From: Bacillota bacterium
GTDB lineage: Bacteria > Bacillota > UBA4882 > UBA10575
DNA: 55,372 nt
Assembly (NCBI GenBank): GCA_012727425.1
Contig: JAAYHQ010000032.1
Location: 1 to 55,372 of the forward strand
Reading direction: 5' to 3'
In this document: positions 25,201 to 33,403 of the stretch, piece by piece
How positions within the stretch are numbered: position 1 is the first letter of the stretch
Layout: the number at the start of each line of letters is the position of its first letter
The notes under the pieces: generated by a model
Databases searched by the model: none
What the model saw: only the letters and a program-made list of their open reading frames with translations
Told to the model about the DNA's origin: nothing
Program-made: the position numbers and the translations under genes

Positions 25201-26688
25201 TTAGCTCTCTGCTCCCGCCCGTTCCAAGACCGCAACGGCTTGCTTGAGCCGCTTCAGCACTCTCTCCCGGCCCAAAGCCGCCAAAAGCTCAAACAGACCC
25301 GGCGTGGCCGTCTGTCCGGTCACCGCCACCCGCACCGGCATAAAGAGTTGCCCCGGTTTGATCTGTAGCTTCTCCGCCAGCGCCCGTAAGGTTTGCTCCA
25401 GATTTTCCTCGTTAAAGTCCGTAACTTTCTCCAGGACGGTGGCAGCTTCCGTCAGGAGCAGCGCCGTCTCGGCCACCGTGCCCTTCTTCCCAAGCAGGAG
25501 TTCCGGTGCCGGCGGGTCAATCTCCTCCCGCAGGAAATAACCGACCGCCTGGGAAATATCGGACAAAAGCTTGATCCGCTCCTGCACCAGAGGCATCAGC
25601 CGGACTAAATAAGCAAAACGTTCGGGTGGGCACGGGTCCGGCAGTAACCCGTCCTTTTGTAAAAACGGAAGCACCCGTTTGGCCAGTTCTTCATGGGATA
25701 ACTTCCGAATGTAAATCCCATTGAACCAGTCCAATTTGTCGAGGGAGAAATTCACCGGCGACGTATTGATCCGTTCCACCGAAAAGGCCGCCACCGCTTC
25801 GTCCAGGGTGAATATTTCCTGGTCGGTTGCCGGATGCCAGCCCAAAAGCAGCAGGAAATTGACGAGCGCTTCGGGCAGGTAACCCTTGGCCTTAAACTCG
25901 CTGACCCCGGTCGCCCCGTGACGCTTGCTGAGTTTACCTTTCCCGTCCGGCGCCAGAAAGATCGGCAGATGAATGAAGGCCGGCGGCTCCCACCCGAAAG
26001 CGGCATACAGTAAAAAATGCCGGGGCAGGCTGACGATCCATTCCTCGCCGCGGATCACATGGGTGATCCCCATCAGGTGGTCATCCACCACACTGGCCAG
26101 ATGGTAAGTGGGGAAACCATCTGATTTTAAAACCACAAAATCATCCAGCGTCTGGTGGTCGAAGAGCATCTCGCCCCGGAGTTCGTCATGGACCTTGGTC
26201 TGACCGGTCAGGGGCGTTTTAAACCGGATCACGTATTGCTCTCCGGCCGCCAACTTCTTCTCCACCTCTTCGGCCGGCAACTCCCGGCAAAACCGGTCAT
26301 AACCGGAAGGCTCCCCCGCCTGTTCCTGCTTTTTCCGCATCTCCGCCAGGCGTTCGGGCGTGCAAAAACAATAATAGGCCTTCCCGGTTTGGACCAGTTG
26401 GGTGGCGTACTGGTGGTAAACGGCCAACCGCTCCGACTGGAAATAGGGGCCGGCATCCCCACCGACATCCGGTCCTTCGTCCCAATCCAGTCCCAACCAA
26501 CGCAGACTATCTTTTATATCTTGAACCGCATCGGCCACCAACCGGCTTCGGTCCGTATCTTCAATCCTTAAAATAAACTGGCCCCCGGTCTTCCTTGCCA
26601 ACAGCCAATCATAGAGCGCCGTCCGGGCGCCACCAATATGTAAATAACCGGTGGGGCTGGGCGCAAACCTTACTCGTACCGCATCCAT
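25201..26688 (-). CDS. gltX: Glutamate--tRNA ligase
   Basis: GltX charges tRNA with glutamate. This class I synthetase (495 residues from the ATG at 26688) has the HIGH-type motif PSPTGYLHIGGAR and the KMSKS-type motif KLSKRHG, plus the catalytic-domain block FILRIEDTDRSR. The ATG at 26688 is eight bases from GAGGTG; an in-frame TTG two codons upstream is too close. Whether it is discriminating or also charges tRNA-Gln depends on whether gatCAB exists elsewhere. Confidence 0.97.
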   Translation of the reverse strand: MDAVRVRFAPSPTGYLHIGGARTALYDWLLARKTGGQFILRIEDTDRSRLVADAVQDIKDSLRWLGLDWDEGPDVGGDAGPYFQSERLAVYHQYATQLVQTGKAYYCFCTPERLAEMRKKQEQAGEPSGYDRFCRELPAEEVEKKLAAGEQYVIRFKTPLTGQTKVHDELRGEMLFDHQTLDDFVVLKSDGFPTYHLASVVDDHLMGITHVIRGEEWIVSLPRHFLLYAAFGWEPPAFIHLPIFLAPDGKGKLSKRHGATGVSEFKAKGYLPEALVNFLLLLGWHPATDQEIFTLDEAVAAFSVERINTSPVNFSLDKLDWFNGIYIRKLSHEELAKRVLPFLQKDGLLPDPCPPERFAYLVRLMPLVQERIKLLSDISQAVGYFLREEIDPPAPELLLGKKGTVAETALLLTEAATVLEKVTDFNEENLEQTLRALAEKLQIKPGQLFMPVRVAVTGQTATPGLFELLAALGRERVLKRLKQAVAVLERAGAES

Positions 26689-26807
26689 CCGCAAAACACC
26701 TCTTCTGGCTAAAAATTTTCATAGTTTATGATCGTCTTTATCTACCTTTTTTGCTTTGTTCCCCTTTATTTCGTCCTCTCACTGAAAGATTCCTGCCCTG
26801 AACGCAA

Positions 26808-26840
26808 AGACAGCCGCCCGCGTGCGGGCGGCTTCTGTCC
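26808..26840 (-). terminator. GC-rich hairpin after mazF
   Basis: GCCGCCCGC and GCGGGCGGC pair around a CGT loop, extended by flanking GACAG/CTGTC bases. On the minus strand it lies six bases past the mazF stop and is followed by CTTTGC, a poor T tract. It likely ends the mazEF transcript. Confidence 0.7.
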
Positions 26841-26845
26841 TTACT

Positions 26846-27199
26846 TTAATCAATCGGGGTCAACCCCAAACTAATCTTGACCGCTTCATCCACCTTGACC
26901 ATAATATCGTCGCTCAACTCGCCAATCTTCTCACTCAAACGTCTTTTGTCGATTGTGCGGATCTGCTCACACAGGATCACCGAATTCCGATCCAACTTTG
27001 TATGGTTCTTTTTGATCTCCACATGGGTGGGGAGACGGGCCCGTTTAATCTTGGAAGTAATCGCCGCCACGATTGTCGTCGGACTGTACGTGTTCCCAAT
27101 ATTGTTCTGGAGGATAATCACCGGCCGCAGTCCTCCCTGTTCCGAACCGACCACCGGGTTCAAGTCGGCAAAGAAAAGGTCGCCTCGTTTGACGATCAA
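26846..27199 (-). CDS. mazF: MazF/EndoA-type mRNA interferase toxin
   Basis: This 117-residue PemK/MazF toxin cleaves mRNA at short sequences. It closely matches Bacillus EndoA in length and in blocks such as [20 protein letters not shown] and IVAAITSK; the catalytic pair R25 and T48 are at the same positions. It starts with TTG that overlaps the TGA of the antitoxin gene by four bases. The hairpin at 26808-26840 follows it. Confidence 0.95.
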   Translation of the reverse strand: MIVKRGDLFFADLNPVVGSEQGGLRPVIILQNNIGNTYSPTTIVAAITSKIKRARLPTHVEIKKNHTKLDRNSVILCEQIRTIDKRRLSEKIGELSDDIMVKVDEAVKISLGLTPID

Positions 27200-27474
27200 G
27201 AATCCTCACCCACCACCAGTCGGTCCAGGTAACGGTCGAACTCCTCCATATCCTGGCTGAGTCCTTCTTCCGCCAGTTCCAAATTGAGGGGGCCCATCTG
27301 CCGGTAACCGGCCGCCACTTTCTCCCGTTTTTCGGTCCGCGCTTTTTCCGCTAATAAATGGCGCATGGCGTCACGAATAAAGGCGCTGCGGCTGCTGTAC
27401 TCCCGGTCCGCGACGCGATCCACCTCTTGAAGCAAACTTTCGGGAAGAAGAACTACCACCCGACGGTTGACCAT
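27196..27474 (-). CDS. mazE: MazE/EndoAI-type ribbon-helix-helix antitoxin
   Basis: The antitoxin (92 residues) has an N-terminal ribbon-helix-helix DNA-binding domain ([37 protein letters not shown]) and an acidic C-terminal tail that would wrap around MazF. It should repress its own promoter; a TATAAT on the minus strand at 27515-27520 is a candidate -10 without a clear -35. In Bacillus the homologous pair follows alr; here it lies between thiN and gltX. Confidence 0.9.
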   Translation of the reverse strand: MVNRRVVVLLPESLLQEVDRVADREYSSRSAFIRDAMRHLLAEKARTEKREKVAAGYRQMGPLNLELAEEGLSQDMEEFDRYLDRLVVGEDS

Positions 27475-27660
27475 TCCTTAGCACCCCCAGGTTATTCTCC
27501 ACGATCACACTATTATTATATACTTTTGGACAAATTCCAGTCCGACTGGGGTCCGTCTCTTTTTAACCGGTGGAATGCTGCTGTAAGGTATAGGGAATTG
27601 TATGGTTGGTTCTTTTCCTGCGACTACTGGTTTGAAGAGACAAAAATACCGGAAATTCCG

Positions 27661-28404
27661 CTAATTACTGTTTCGCGGAGAAACTGCTGTTTCCTGCTTT
27701 TCTCCCCTTGGCAGTCTTTGGAAAAGCGCAGTTCCTTCCGGGCAATGCCGTAACCCTTCCACAATGATCAGCAGCGAACCGGAGTCCAGTCCGATCGCGA
27801 CCGGTTTGCGTAAAAATTCATTATGTATCCCCCGGGTTGTTCCCAACTCCAAGGTAGCCTTGTCCAGAGTGTATTTGGCCCCGCTAATACTAACCCCCCG
27901 GGCTGTCATGGGGTAGGGCAAGAGGGAAAAATGGCCGTGGGGAAAGGGAATGATCCTGAGCTTTTCCTGACCGGTAAGTAAAGTAACCGCCTGTTCATCG
28001 CCGATTAACACCAAGTCCATTCCGGCCTGCTTCATTCTGTAGAGCAGTGCGATGTTGGCCAGGGTATGGTCCAGACGCCCGCCCAACGCCCCAAAGACCA
28101 GTGCTTCCCGGTAGTCCTGTGCGATGAGCTGACCAAAGGCCAGTTCCAGATCGGTCCAGTCCTTCTCCACTTGATAACCGAGGACCTGAACCCCTTTGGC
28201 TCTTAAATCCTTTTCATAAGACCGCGGCAACGAATCAAAATCCCCCAACAGAAGCTGGGGCTGATAGCCTAAATCAACGAGGAGTTTTCCTCCCCCGTCC
28301 ACGGCCAGTAACAGATCATAACCGGCCATCAACGCCGTCCGGAGAAGTCCGGTATGGACTGGTCCCCCGCCGACCAGAATTGCCTTTTTACCGGTCCCTC
28401 GCAT
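27661..28404 (-). CDS. thiN: Thiamine diphosphokinase
   Basis: The enzyme transfers pyrophosphate from ATP to thiamine, giving thiamine diphosphate. The 247-residue protein shows the TPK blocks AVDGGGKLLVDLGYQP, LLGDFDSL, EKDWTDLELAF and GALGGRLDHTLANI, and a C-terminal beta domain with TTRGIHNEFL. The ATG at 28404 is preferred: GGGGG lies five bases upstream, whereas the upstream in-frame TTG at 28434 falls inside the rpsI terminator. Confidence 0.93.
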   Translation of the reverse strand: MRGTGKKAILVGGGPVHTGLLRTALMAGYDLLLAVDGGGKLLVDLGYQPQLLLGDFDSLPRSYEKDLRAKGVQVLGYQVEKDWTDLELAFGQLIAQDYREALVFGALGGRLDHTLANIALLYRMKQAGMDLVLIGDEQAVTLLTGQEKLRIIPFPHGHFSLLPYPMTARGVSISGAKYTLDKATLELGTTRGIHNEFLRKPVAIGLDSGSLLIIVEGLRHCPEGTALFQRLPRGEKQETAVSPRNSN

Positions 28405-28430
28405 TTCATCCCCCGCTTCCCAGGCGCAAA

Positions 28431-28460
28431 CCAAAAGACACGACCGGATAGTCGTGTCTT
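28431..28460 (-). terminator. Intrinsic terminator after rpsI
   Basis: The stem AAGACACGAC/GTCGTGTCTT with a six-base loop (28445-28450) is followed by TTGG on the minus strand, five bases past the rpsI stop. The stem is strong but the T tract is short, so some read-through into thiN is possible. Confidence 0.8.
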
Positions 28461-28465
28461 GCCCA

Positions 28466-28873
28466 TTAACGTTTGGAGAATTGCGGCGCTTTTCTCGCCT
28501 TTTTCAAACCGTATTTCCGGCGTTCTTTCACCCGTGGATCGCGGGTTAAGAACCCGGCGCGTTTCAACGGTATCCGATACTCGGGATCCACTTTCAATAA
28601 AGCGCGGGCAATGCCATGGCGGATGGCTCCGGCCTGTCCGCTGATGCCGCCACCGCGCACAGAAGCAACCACATCAAATTTCCCAACGGTTCCGGTCTGG
28701 TGAAAAGGTTGCTCCACCATGACTTCCAAGACTCTACGCCCAAAGTAATTACTGATCTCTCTCTTGTTAATCAGAATTTTCCCTTGGCCGGGCACCAACC
28801 AGACCTTGGCAACAGCCGTTTTCCGCCGTCCGGTCCCATAATATCTCGGTTCCGCGTTGTTTGCACTAGGCAA
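28466..28873 (-). CDS. rpsI: 30S ribosomal protein S9
   Basis: S9 (135 residues) binds the 16S rRNA head, and its C-terminal Lys/Arg tail ([12 protein letters not shown]) reaches the P-site t[19 protein letters not shown] near the N-terminus and [14 protein letters not shown] are diagnostic. The start codon is TTG, nine bases after GGGAGG. It follows rplM in the standard two-gene operon. Confidence 0.97.
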   Translation of the reverse strand: MPSANNAEPRYYGTGRRKTAVAKVWLVPGQGKILINKREISNYFGRRVLEVMVEQPFHQTGTVGKFDVVASVRGGGISGQAGAIRHGIARALLKVDPEYRIPLKRAGFLTRDPRVKERRKYGLKKARKAPQFSKR

Positions 28874-28894
28874 GGTTCGTTACCTCCCTTCGAC

Positions 28895-29329
28895 TTAGCC
28901 CTTGATCTCCAACGGCTCGGGTTTCTGAGCCGCGTGGGGATGATCCGGTCCACGGTAAACTTTCAACTTTTTGATCTGGGCACGCCCTAACCGGTTGCGC
29001 GGAATCATCCCAGCGACCGCTTTCCGCACCACAAACTCCGGTTTTGTCTCCATTAACTGTTGGTAAGACCTTACCTTCAATCCTCCCGGGTAACCGGAAT
29101 GGGAATAATACTTCTTTTGTTGTAATTTTTTGCCGGTCAGGACAACCTGTTCCGCATTGACAATAATCACATGATCGCCACAGTCAACATTGGGGGTGTA
29201 ATCCGGACGGTGTTTCCCCCGGAGAATCCCCGCAACTACACTGGCCAATCTCCCCAGGGTCTGACCTTTGGCATCAACCACGTACCATTTTCTTTCTCTC
29301 TGATCTGGTTTGGCCAGATAGGTTCGCAA
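28895..29329 (-). CDS. rplM: 50S ribosomal protein L13
   Basis: L13 (144 residues) is an early assembly protein of the 50S subunit. The start is the TTG at 29329, eight bases after GGGAGG, giving the expected N-terminus [20 protein letters not shown] with Met first. The reading frame is open for 31 codons further upstream, but that part is the transcribed leader. The C-terminal half has [12 protein letters not shown], the family signature. Confidence 0.96.
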   Translation of the reverse strand: MRTYLAKPDQRERKWYVVDAKGQTLGRLASVVAGILRGKHRPDYTPNVDCGDHVIIVNAEQVVLTGKKLQQKKYYSHSGYPGGLKVRSYQQLMETKPEFVVRKAVAGMIPRNRLGRAQIKKLKVYRGPDHPHAAQKPEPLEIKG

Positions 29330-29415
29330 CTTTAAAACCTCCCTTGCAACCGAGGTGTAAAACCTTCCGACTCGGGGCTCACAGTCTTCAGGTAAGATTA
29401 ACCTCTTCGATGCAC
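29330..29415 (-). promoter_or_regulatory. rplM leader, possible L13 autoregulatory element
   Basis: About 85 bases of leader lie between the predicted transcription start and the rplM TTG. It contains complementary GAGG and CCTC segments near the ribosome binding site. Leader RNAs that bind L13 are known in Firmicutes rplM-rpsI operons; I could not confirm the fold here. Confidence 0.35.
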
Positions 29416-29421
29416 TCCTCA

Positions 29422-29450
29422 ATTATACCAAGAAGATATATTTAGGTCAA
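29422..29450 (-). promoter_or_regulatory. Sigma-A promoter of rplM-rpsI
   Basis: On the minus strand TTGACC (29445-29450) and a consensus TATAAT (29422-29427) are 17 bases apart. It is divergent from the trp promoter about 100 bases away. Confidence 0.9.
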
Positions 29451-29546
29451 GGGTAAGCACCGAAAAGATCGGGTCAACGACCGGTACCCCGGTTACTACG
29501 GCAAAACTGTCCTTAGCACCGAACAACTACCAATTTTCAAAATTAT

Positions 29547-29575
29547 CCGACAGTAAATACTGGATTGACTATAAT
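29547..29575 (+). promoter_or_regulatory. Promoter of the trp operon
   Basis: CCGACA (29547-29552) is followed after 17 bases by a consensus TATAAT (29570-29575). The -35 matches four of six positions. Transcription would begin near 29582. Confidence 0.65.
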
Positions 29576-29786
29576 TAGTGAAAATTGGCAAAGCCAGCAA
29601 CCATTCGTTCCCGCATACTACAACCCAGGTGGACAAGTCCAACCTCATCGCCAAAATTTGGTTCCACCAAAAGTATCGTATAGTTTAGCGCAGGTGCAGC
29701 ATAGAAATGTAGGGAGGAGCTTCCCGCCCGTTTCCCCGCTGGGGAACCGGATAACACCGGGTAGTCCTTGCTCTTTCCTTTGCCTT

Positions 29787-29829
29787 GAGTTTAGCTTAGC
29801 ATAGTTGAGTTGAGTCAAGACGAGCCGAG
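29787..29829 (+). promoter_or_regulatory. TRAP (MtrB) binding array in the trp leader
   Basis: Nine NAG triplets occur at an exact 5-nt period: GAG 29787, TAG 29792, TAG 29797, TAG 29802, GAG 29807, GAG 29812, AAG 29817, GAG 29822, GAG 29827. Eight are the (G/U)AG form that the Trp-activated TRAP ring binds, with two-base spacers that vary in sequence. Bacillus subtilis TRAP binds eleven such triplets in the trp leader. The array ends three bases before the antiterminator strand, so bound TRAP would favour the terminator. Confidence 0.88.
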
Positions 29830-29831
29830 AA

Positions 29832-29914
29832 GTATGGTTCTTGCTGTTCATTACCTTATTCACTTTTGTTCAGTGCGCAAAAGACCATGCTCCTAGGAGT
29901 CGTGGTCTTTTTTT
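29832..29914 (+). terminator. trp attenuator: antiterminator and intrinsic terminator
   Basis: The terminator hairpin pairs AAAGACCATG (29880-29889) with the CGTGGTCTTT side (901-910 of the same line) around CTCCTAGGAG, and runs into TTTT (29911-29914). The competing antiterminator pairs GTATGGTTCTT (29832-29842) with AAGACCATGC (29881-29890), with one bulged base and one G-U pair. The two structures are mutually exclusive because both use 29881-29890. Confidence 0.88.
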
Positions 29915-29936
29915 ACTTTCCGCAAAATAAAGAAAA

Positions 29937-29957
29937 GAGGAGCTGAGTTGAGTTGAG
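29937..29957 (+). promoter_or_regulatory. TRAP-like triplets over the trpE ribosome binding site
   Basis: GAG triplets at 29940, 29945, 29950 and 29955 keep the 5-nt period, with one more GAG at 29937. They overlap the Shine-Dalgarno GAGGAG and the TTG start of trpE. TRAP binding here would directly block trpE translation. Confidence 0.65.
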
Positions 29958-31506
29958 ACCAGAATCGTTTTTTACGGACCTGCCCCCCCGGCACCTCCCC
30001 TCCCCCAACGACTGCTGTCAGGTAAACCGCTTGGGTTTGGAACGGTACCGCCAATTGGTGGCTGCCGGGTACCATTATATCCCGGTCTATACCGAACAAC
30101 CCAACGACGCGGAGACCCCAATCACGATCTTTACCAAGTTAACCGAAGGAAAAGGCCGGTTTTTGCTGGAAAGCTTTGAACGAAACCACCAGAAAAGCCG
30201 CTACTCCTTTATTGGCTGGAACCCGTTGCTGACCCTAAAAGCAACAGGTGATGAATTGACGGTCATGACTAGAGATGGCATGACGGTCCATAAGGGAGAC
30301 CCGCTGGCGGAGGTCAAGAAGAAGTTGGACGCTTTACGGGTCGCTCCCCTGCCGGAACTAGCCCCCTTTTATGGCGGTGCCATCGGTTATCTCGGCTATG
30401 ATTACGTGCGGCAGATGCATCATCTGCCGAGCACAACCCGGCCGGTAACCGACTTGCCCGATCTTTACTGGGTTGTCCCCCAATATCTCGTTCGGGTTGA
30501 CCATCTGACCCACAAAATAACCGTGATCGTCTTGACGCGGGTCAATCCGGCGGATCCGGATAAGGATTATGAAAATGCCGTCCGGGAACTGGTGTTGATC
30601 AATAACCGGTTGGACCGGACCCTCCCCATGGCCCCGCTCCCCAACGTGGTCCCGGCCAATCATCCCGTTTCCCGGTTCACAACACTTTCCCGCCGTGAAT
30701 ATATGGACCGCGTCTTACAAGTGAAAGAATATATCCGGACCGGGGAAGTCCAACAAGTAGTGCTCTCGCAAAGGATCATCCAAGAATACACCGGCGACCC
30801 CTTCGGCTTCTACCGGGTACTCCGGTCGCTTAACCCTTCACCTTACCTTTTTTACCTCGATTTTGGCGACTTCCAACTGGCCGGTTCTTCACCGGAGACG
30901 ATGGTCCGCCTGGAAGACGGTGTGGTCACCTTAAAACCGATCGCCGGAACCCGGCACCGTGGGGCAACCGCCAGCGATGATGAACGGCTCCGGCAGGAAC
31001 TCTTGGCCGACGAGAAAGAGCAGGCCGAACATATGATCCTGGTTGAACTTGGCCGGAATGAACTCAACCAGGTCTGCCGGTTTGGGAGCATCCGCCTGAC
31101 CGAACTCATGACGGTTGAGATTTATTCCCATGTCATGCACCTCGTCTCTGTCCTGCAGGGCGAATTGCTGCCGGCCTTTTCCGGTACTGACCTAATCCGG
31201 GCAGTCTTCCCGGCCGGCACTCTGACCGGCGCCCCAAAACCACGCGCCCTCGAACTCATTGAAGCACTGGAACCAACCCGCCGGGAGTTTTACGGCGGTT
31301 GTGTTGGTTACCTGGGCTTCAACGGAAACCTCGATACTTGTATTACCATCCGGACGGTCTTATTCTACGGTAATCAGGCCCATTTGCAAGTTGGTGCCGG
31401 GATTGTCGCCGCTTCCGATCCGGCAAAAGAATATGAAGAAACCCTGAATAAGGCGGCAGCCCTCTTGATCGCCCTAAACCGGGCCCAAGGCCGCGCCACA
31501 AGTTAG
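29953..31506 (+). CDS. trpE: Anthranilate synthase component I
   Basis: TrpE (517 residues) makes anthranilate from chorismate with ammonia from TrpG. LLES at 71-74 is the tryptophan feedback-inhibition motif. The chorismate-binding C-terminal domain has GSSPETMVRLEDG, IAGTRHRG, DEKEQAEHMILVELGRNEL and FPAGTLTGAPKPRA. The TTG at 29953 is ten bases after GAGGAG; this gives an N-terminus about 25 residues longer than many homologues, and later TTG codons near 30030 are possible starts without a good ribosome binding site. No trpG follows, so the glutaminase must be encoded elsewhere. Confidence 0.95.
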   Translation: MRPESFFTDLPPRHLPSPNDCCQVNRLGLERYRQLVAAGYHYIPVYTEQPNDAETPITIFTKLTEGKGRFLLESFERNHQKSRYSFIGWNPLLTLKATGDELTVMTRDGMTVHKGDPLAEVKKKLDALRVAPLPELAPFYGGAIGYLGYDYVRQMHHLPSTTRPVTDLPDLYWVVPQYLVRVDHLTHKITVIVLTRVNPADPDKDYENAVRELVLINNRLDRTLPMAPLPNVVPANHPVSRFTTLSRREYMDRVLQVKEYIRTGEVQQVVLSQRIIQEYTGDPFGFYRVLRSLNPSPYLFYLDFGDFQLAGSSPETMVRLEDGVVTLKPIAGTRHRGATASDDERLRQELLADEKEQAEHMILVELGRNELNQVCRFGSIRLTELMTVEIYSHVMHLVSVLQGELLPAFSGTDLIRAVFPAGTLTGAPKPRALELIEALEPTRREFYGGCVGYLGFNGNLDTCITIRTVLFYGNQAHLQVGAGIVAASDPAKEYEETLNKAAALLIALNRAQGRATS

Positions 31507-31577
31507 ACCGGCAAAGGCCCGCTTTGTTTCACCACAACGTGAGGCTGTTTAAATGGCCCTTAACTTTAATCACAGTC

Positions 31578-31595
31578 GAGAGGAGTTGAGCCGAG
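31578..31595 (+). promoter_or_regulatory. TRAP-like triplets over the trpD ribosome binding site
   Basis: GAG triplets start at 31578, 31583, 31588 and 31593, again at a 5-nt period, and the last one abuts the trpD ATG. They include the Shine-Dalgarno AGAGGAG (31579-31585). Four triplets alone are few for a stable TRAP site, but their phase and position match the leader arrays. Confidence 0.6.
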
Positions 31596-32621
31596 ATGAT
31601 TAAGGAGAGTTTAACCAAGTTGGTCCGGGGTGAAAACCTGGACGAAAGCGAGATGATCGCCGCCACCAGCGCGATCATGGAAGGCCGCGCTTCACCCGCG
31701 CAGATCGGCAGTTTTTTAACGGCGTTGCGTTTCAAAGGCGAAACGGTGGCCGAGATCACCGGTGCGGCCCGGGTGATGCGGGAAAAGGCCGTCAAGATCA
31801 ACTTTAAAGCCCCGACCGTCATTGACACCTGCGGGACCGGCGGCGACGGCGCCCAAACCTTTAATATTTCGACCACGGTTGCCTTTATCGTGGCCGCGGC
31901 CGGTATCCCCGTGGCCAAACACGGCAACCGGGCAATCTCCAGTCGCTGCGGAAGCGCCGATGTGCTGGAAGCCTTAGGGGTTAAGGTTGATCTTTCCCCG
32001 GCGCAAGTTGAAGCCTGTCTGGAAGAAACGGGCATCGGCTTTATATTTGCCCCCCTTTTTCACCAGGCGATGAAGCATGCCGCTGGTCCCCGCAAGGAAC
32101 TGGGGTTCCGGACTGTCTTTAACCTCCTGGGGCCGTTGACCAATCCGGCCAACGCCAACTGCCAATTGGTCGGGGTTTTTGATCCCGCCCTGACCGAAGT
32201 GGTGGCGCAAGTATTACACCGCCTCGGGGTCGCACGGGCGGTAGTAGTTCACGGCGGTGACGGCCTGGATGAATTGTCGCTGGACGGGGTGAACAAAGCC
32301 AGTATCTTACGGAACGGTCAGATCTCAACCGTCCATTTCCAAGCATCGGATCTGGGCTTGACAACCGCCCCCAAGGCCGCCTTGACCGGCGGTGGTCCTC
32401 TGGAAAACGCCCGGATCACCCAGGCGATCCTGCAGGGGGTCGAAACCGGCCCACGGCTTGATGTTGTCCTCCTCAATGCGGCCGCCGCCTTGTTCGCCGC
32501 CGATATGGTCGGCGATTTCAAAGAAGGGATCGCCTTCGCCCGTAAACTGGTGCAGGAAGGAAAGGCCTATGCCAAATTGGAACAATTACGCCAGGTGGGG
32601 AGGCAAGCCCAGTGTTCTTAA
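31596..32621 (+). CDS. trpD: Anthranilate phosphoribosyltransferase
   Basis: TrpD (341 residues) joins anthranilate to PRPP. The PRPP loop GTGGD is at 80-84 and KHGNR at 108-112; TVIDTCGTGGDGAQTFNIST is diagnostic. It is the stand-alone form without a fused TrpG. A 89-base gap after trpE contains the triplet array that covers its ribosome binding site. Its end overlaps trpC by ten bases. Confidence 0.97.
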   Translation: MIKESLTKLVRGENLDESEMIAATSAIMEGRASPAQIGSFLTALRFKGETVAEITGAARVMREKAVKINFKAPTVIDTCGTGGDGAQTFNISTTVAFIVAAAGIPVAKHGNRAISSRCGSADVLEALGVKVDLSPAQVEACLEETGIGFIFAPLFHQAMKHAAGPRKELGFRTVFNLLGPLTNPANANCQLVGVFDPALTEVVAQVLHRLGVARAVVVHGGDGLDELSLDGVNKASILRNGQISTVHFQASDLGLTTAPKAALTGGGPLENARITQAILQGVETGPRLDVVLLNAAAALFAADMVGDFKEGIAFARKLVQEGKAYAKLEQLRQVGRQAQCS

Positions 32622-33403
32622 AACGGATTTTACAGGCGAAAGCGGCCGAAGTAGCGGCGCGGAAGGTGCAAACCCCCTTTGCCCAATTGGAACAAAAGAT
32701 CAAACACGCCCCGGCGATCCGCCCTTTCCGGCCCAGGCTGACCGGGGAGCGGATTCAGGTGATTGCCGAGATCAAACAGGCTTCACCTTCAAAGGGCCTG
32801 CTTTGCCCCAATTTTCAACCGGTCCGTCTGGCGCGGACCTATGAAGCATCCGGTGCCGCTGCCCTTTCGGTCTTAACCGACGAAAAATTCTTCCTTGGCT
32901 CCCTGGACCACTTGGCACAGGTCAAAAAGGAGACCGCAAAACTTCCGGTCCTCCGGAAGGATTTTATCATTGATCCGTATCAAATCTACGAGGCGCGTGC
33001 CTACGGTGCCGATGCAGTCCTGTTGATCGTCGCGGCTTTGACCCCGCCTTCACTGGCCGCCTATCTGAAGGAAACAAAAGCCTTGGGGATGGATGCTCTC
33101 ATCGAAATCCACAACCAAACGGAACTGGCCGTTGCCCTGGAAGCGGGGGCCGATCTCATCGGGATTAATAACCGGGATTTAAGGACCTTCAAAGTTGACC
33201 TGGAAACCACCTTCCGTTTGCTGGAGGAAATCCCCAAGGACAAGGTGGTCGTCGCCGAAAGCGGAATCAAAAGCGGTGGTGATCTAAAACGGTTGGCCTT
33301 GGCCGGGGTCAACGCGGCTTTAGTGGGGGAAGCTCTGGTCACCGCCGCTGATCCGGGAGCAAAAATCAAAGAACTATGCGGAGACGCCCATGGTTCCGGT
33401 TAA
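32612..33403 (+). CDS. trpC: Indole-3-glycerol phosphate synthase
   Basis: TrpC (263 residues) closes the indole ring in the fourth step of the pathway. The TIM barrel shows VIAEIKQASPSKGLL, VLRKDFIIDPYQIYEARAYGAD, GINNRDLRTF and VVAESGIKSGGD. The start is GTG, eight bases after GGGGAGG, inside the end of trpD. Its end overlaps trpF by 14 bases. Confidence 0.97.
   Translation: MFLKRILQAKAAEVAARKVQTPFAQLEQKIKHAPAIRPFRPRLTGERIQVIAEIKQASPSKGLLCPNFQPVRLARTYEASGAAALSVLTDEKFFLGSLDHLAQVKKETAKLPVLRKDFIIDPYQIYEARAYGADAVLLIVAALTPPSLAAYLKETKALGMDALIEIHNQTELAVALEAGADLIGINNRDLRTFKVDLETTFRLLEEIPKDKVVVAESGIKSGGDLKRLALAGVNAALVGEALVTAADPGAKIKELCGDAHGSG

Larger units (their letters stand above)
29451..29952 (+). 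other. trp operon promoter and long regulatory leader
   Basis: This 500-base region has no gene. It holds the trp promoter (29547-29575), then a leader of about 370 bases with small hairpins (CCCCGCTGGGG near 29733 and CCGGATAACACCGG near 29747), the TRAP-type triplet array (29787-29829), the antiterminator/terminator pair (29832-29914) and a second triplet array over the trpE ribosome binding site. No Trp-rich leader peptide and no T-box core were found on the plus strand. Confidence 0.75.

Noticed and set aside
26695-26807. T-box or other riboswitch upstream of gltX
   Set aside because: The stretch is only about 110 bases and shows no T-box core, specifier region or terminator facing gltX.
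29660-29668. GGTGGAACC on the minus strand, resembling the T-box core, in the trp/rplM intergenic region
   Set aside because: It is on the strand opposite to trpE and upstream of the rplM promoter, with no following terminator/antiterminator pair or Stem I features.
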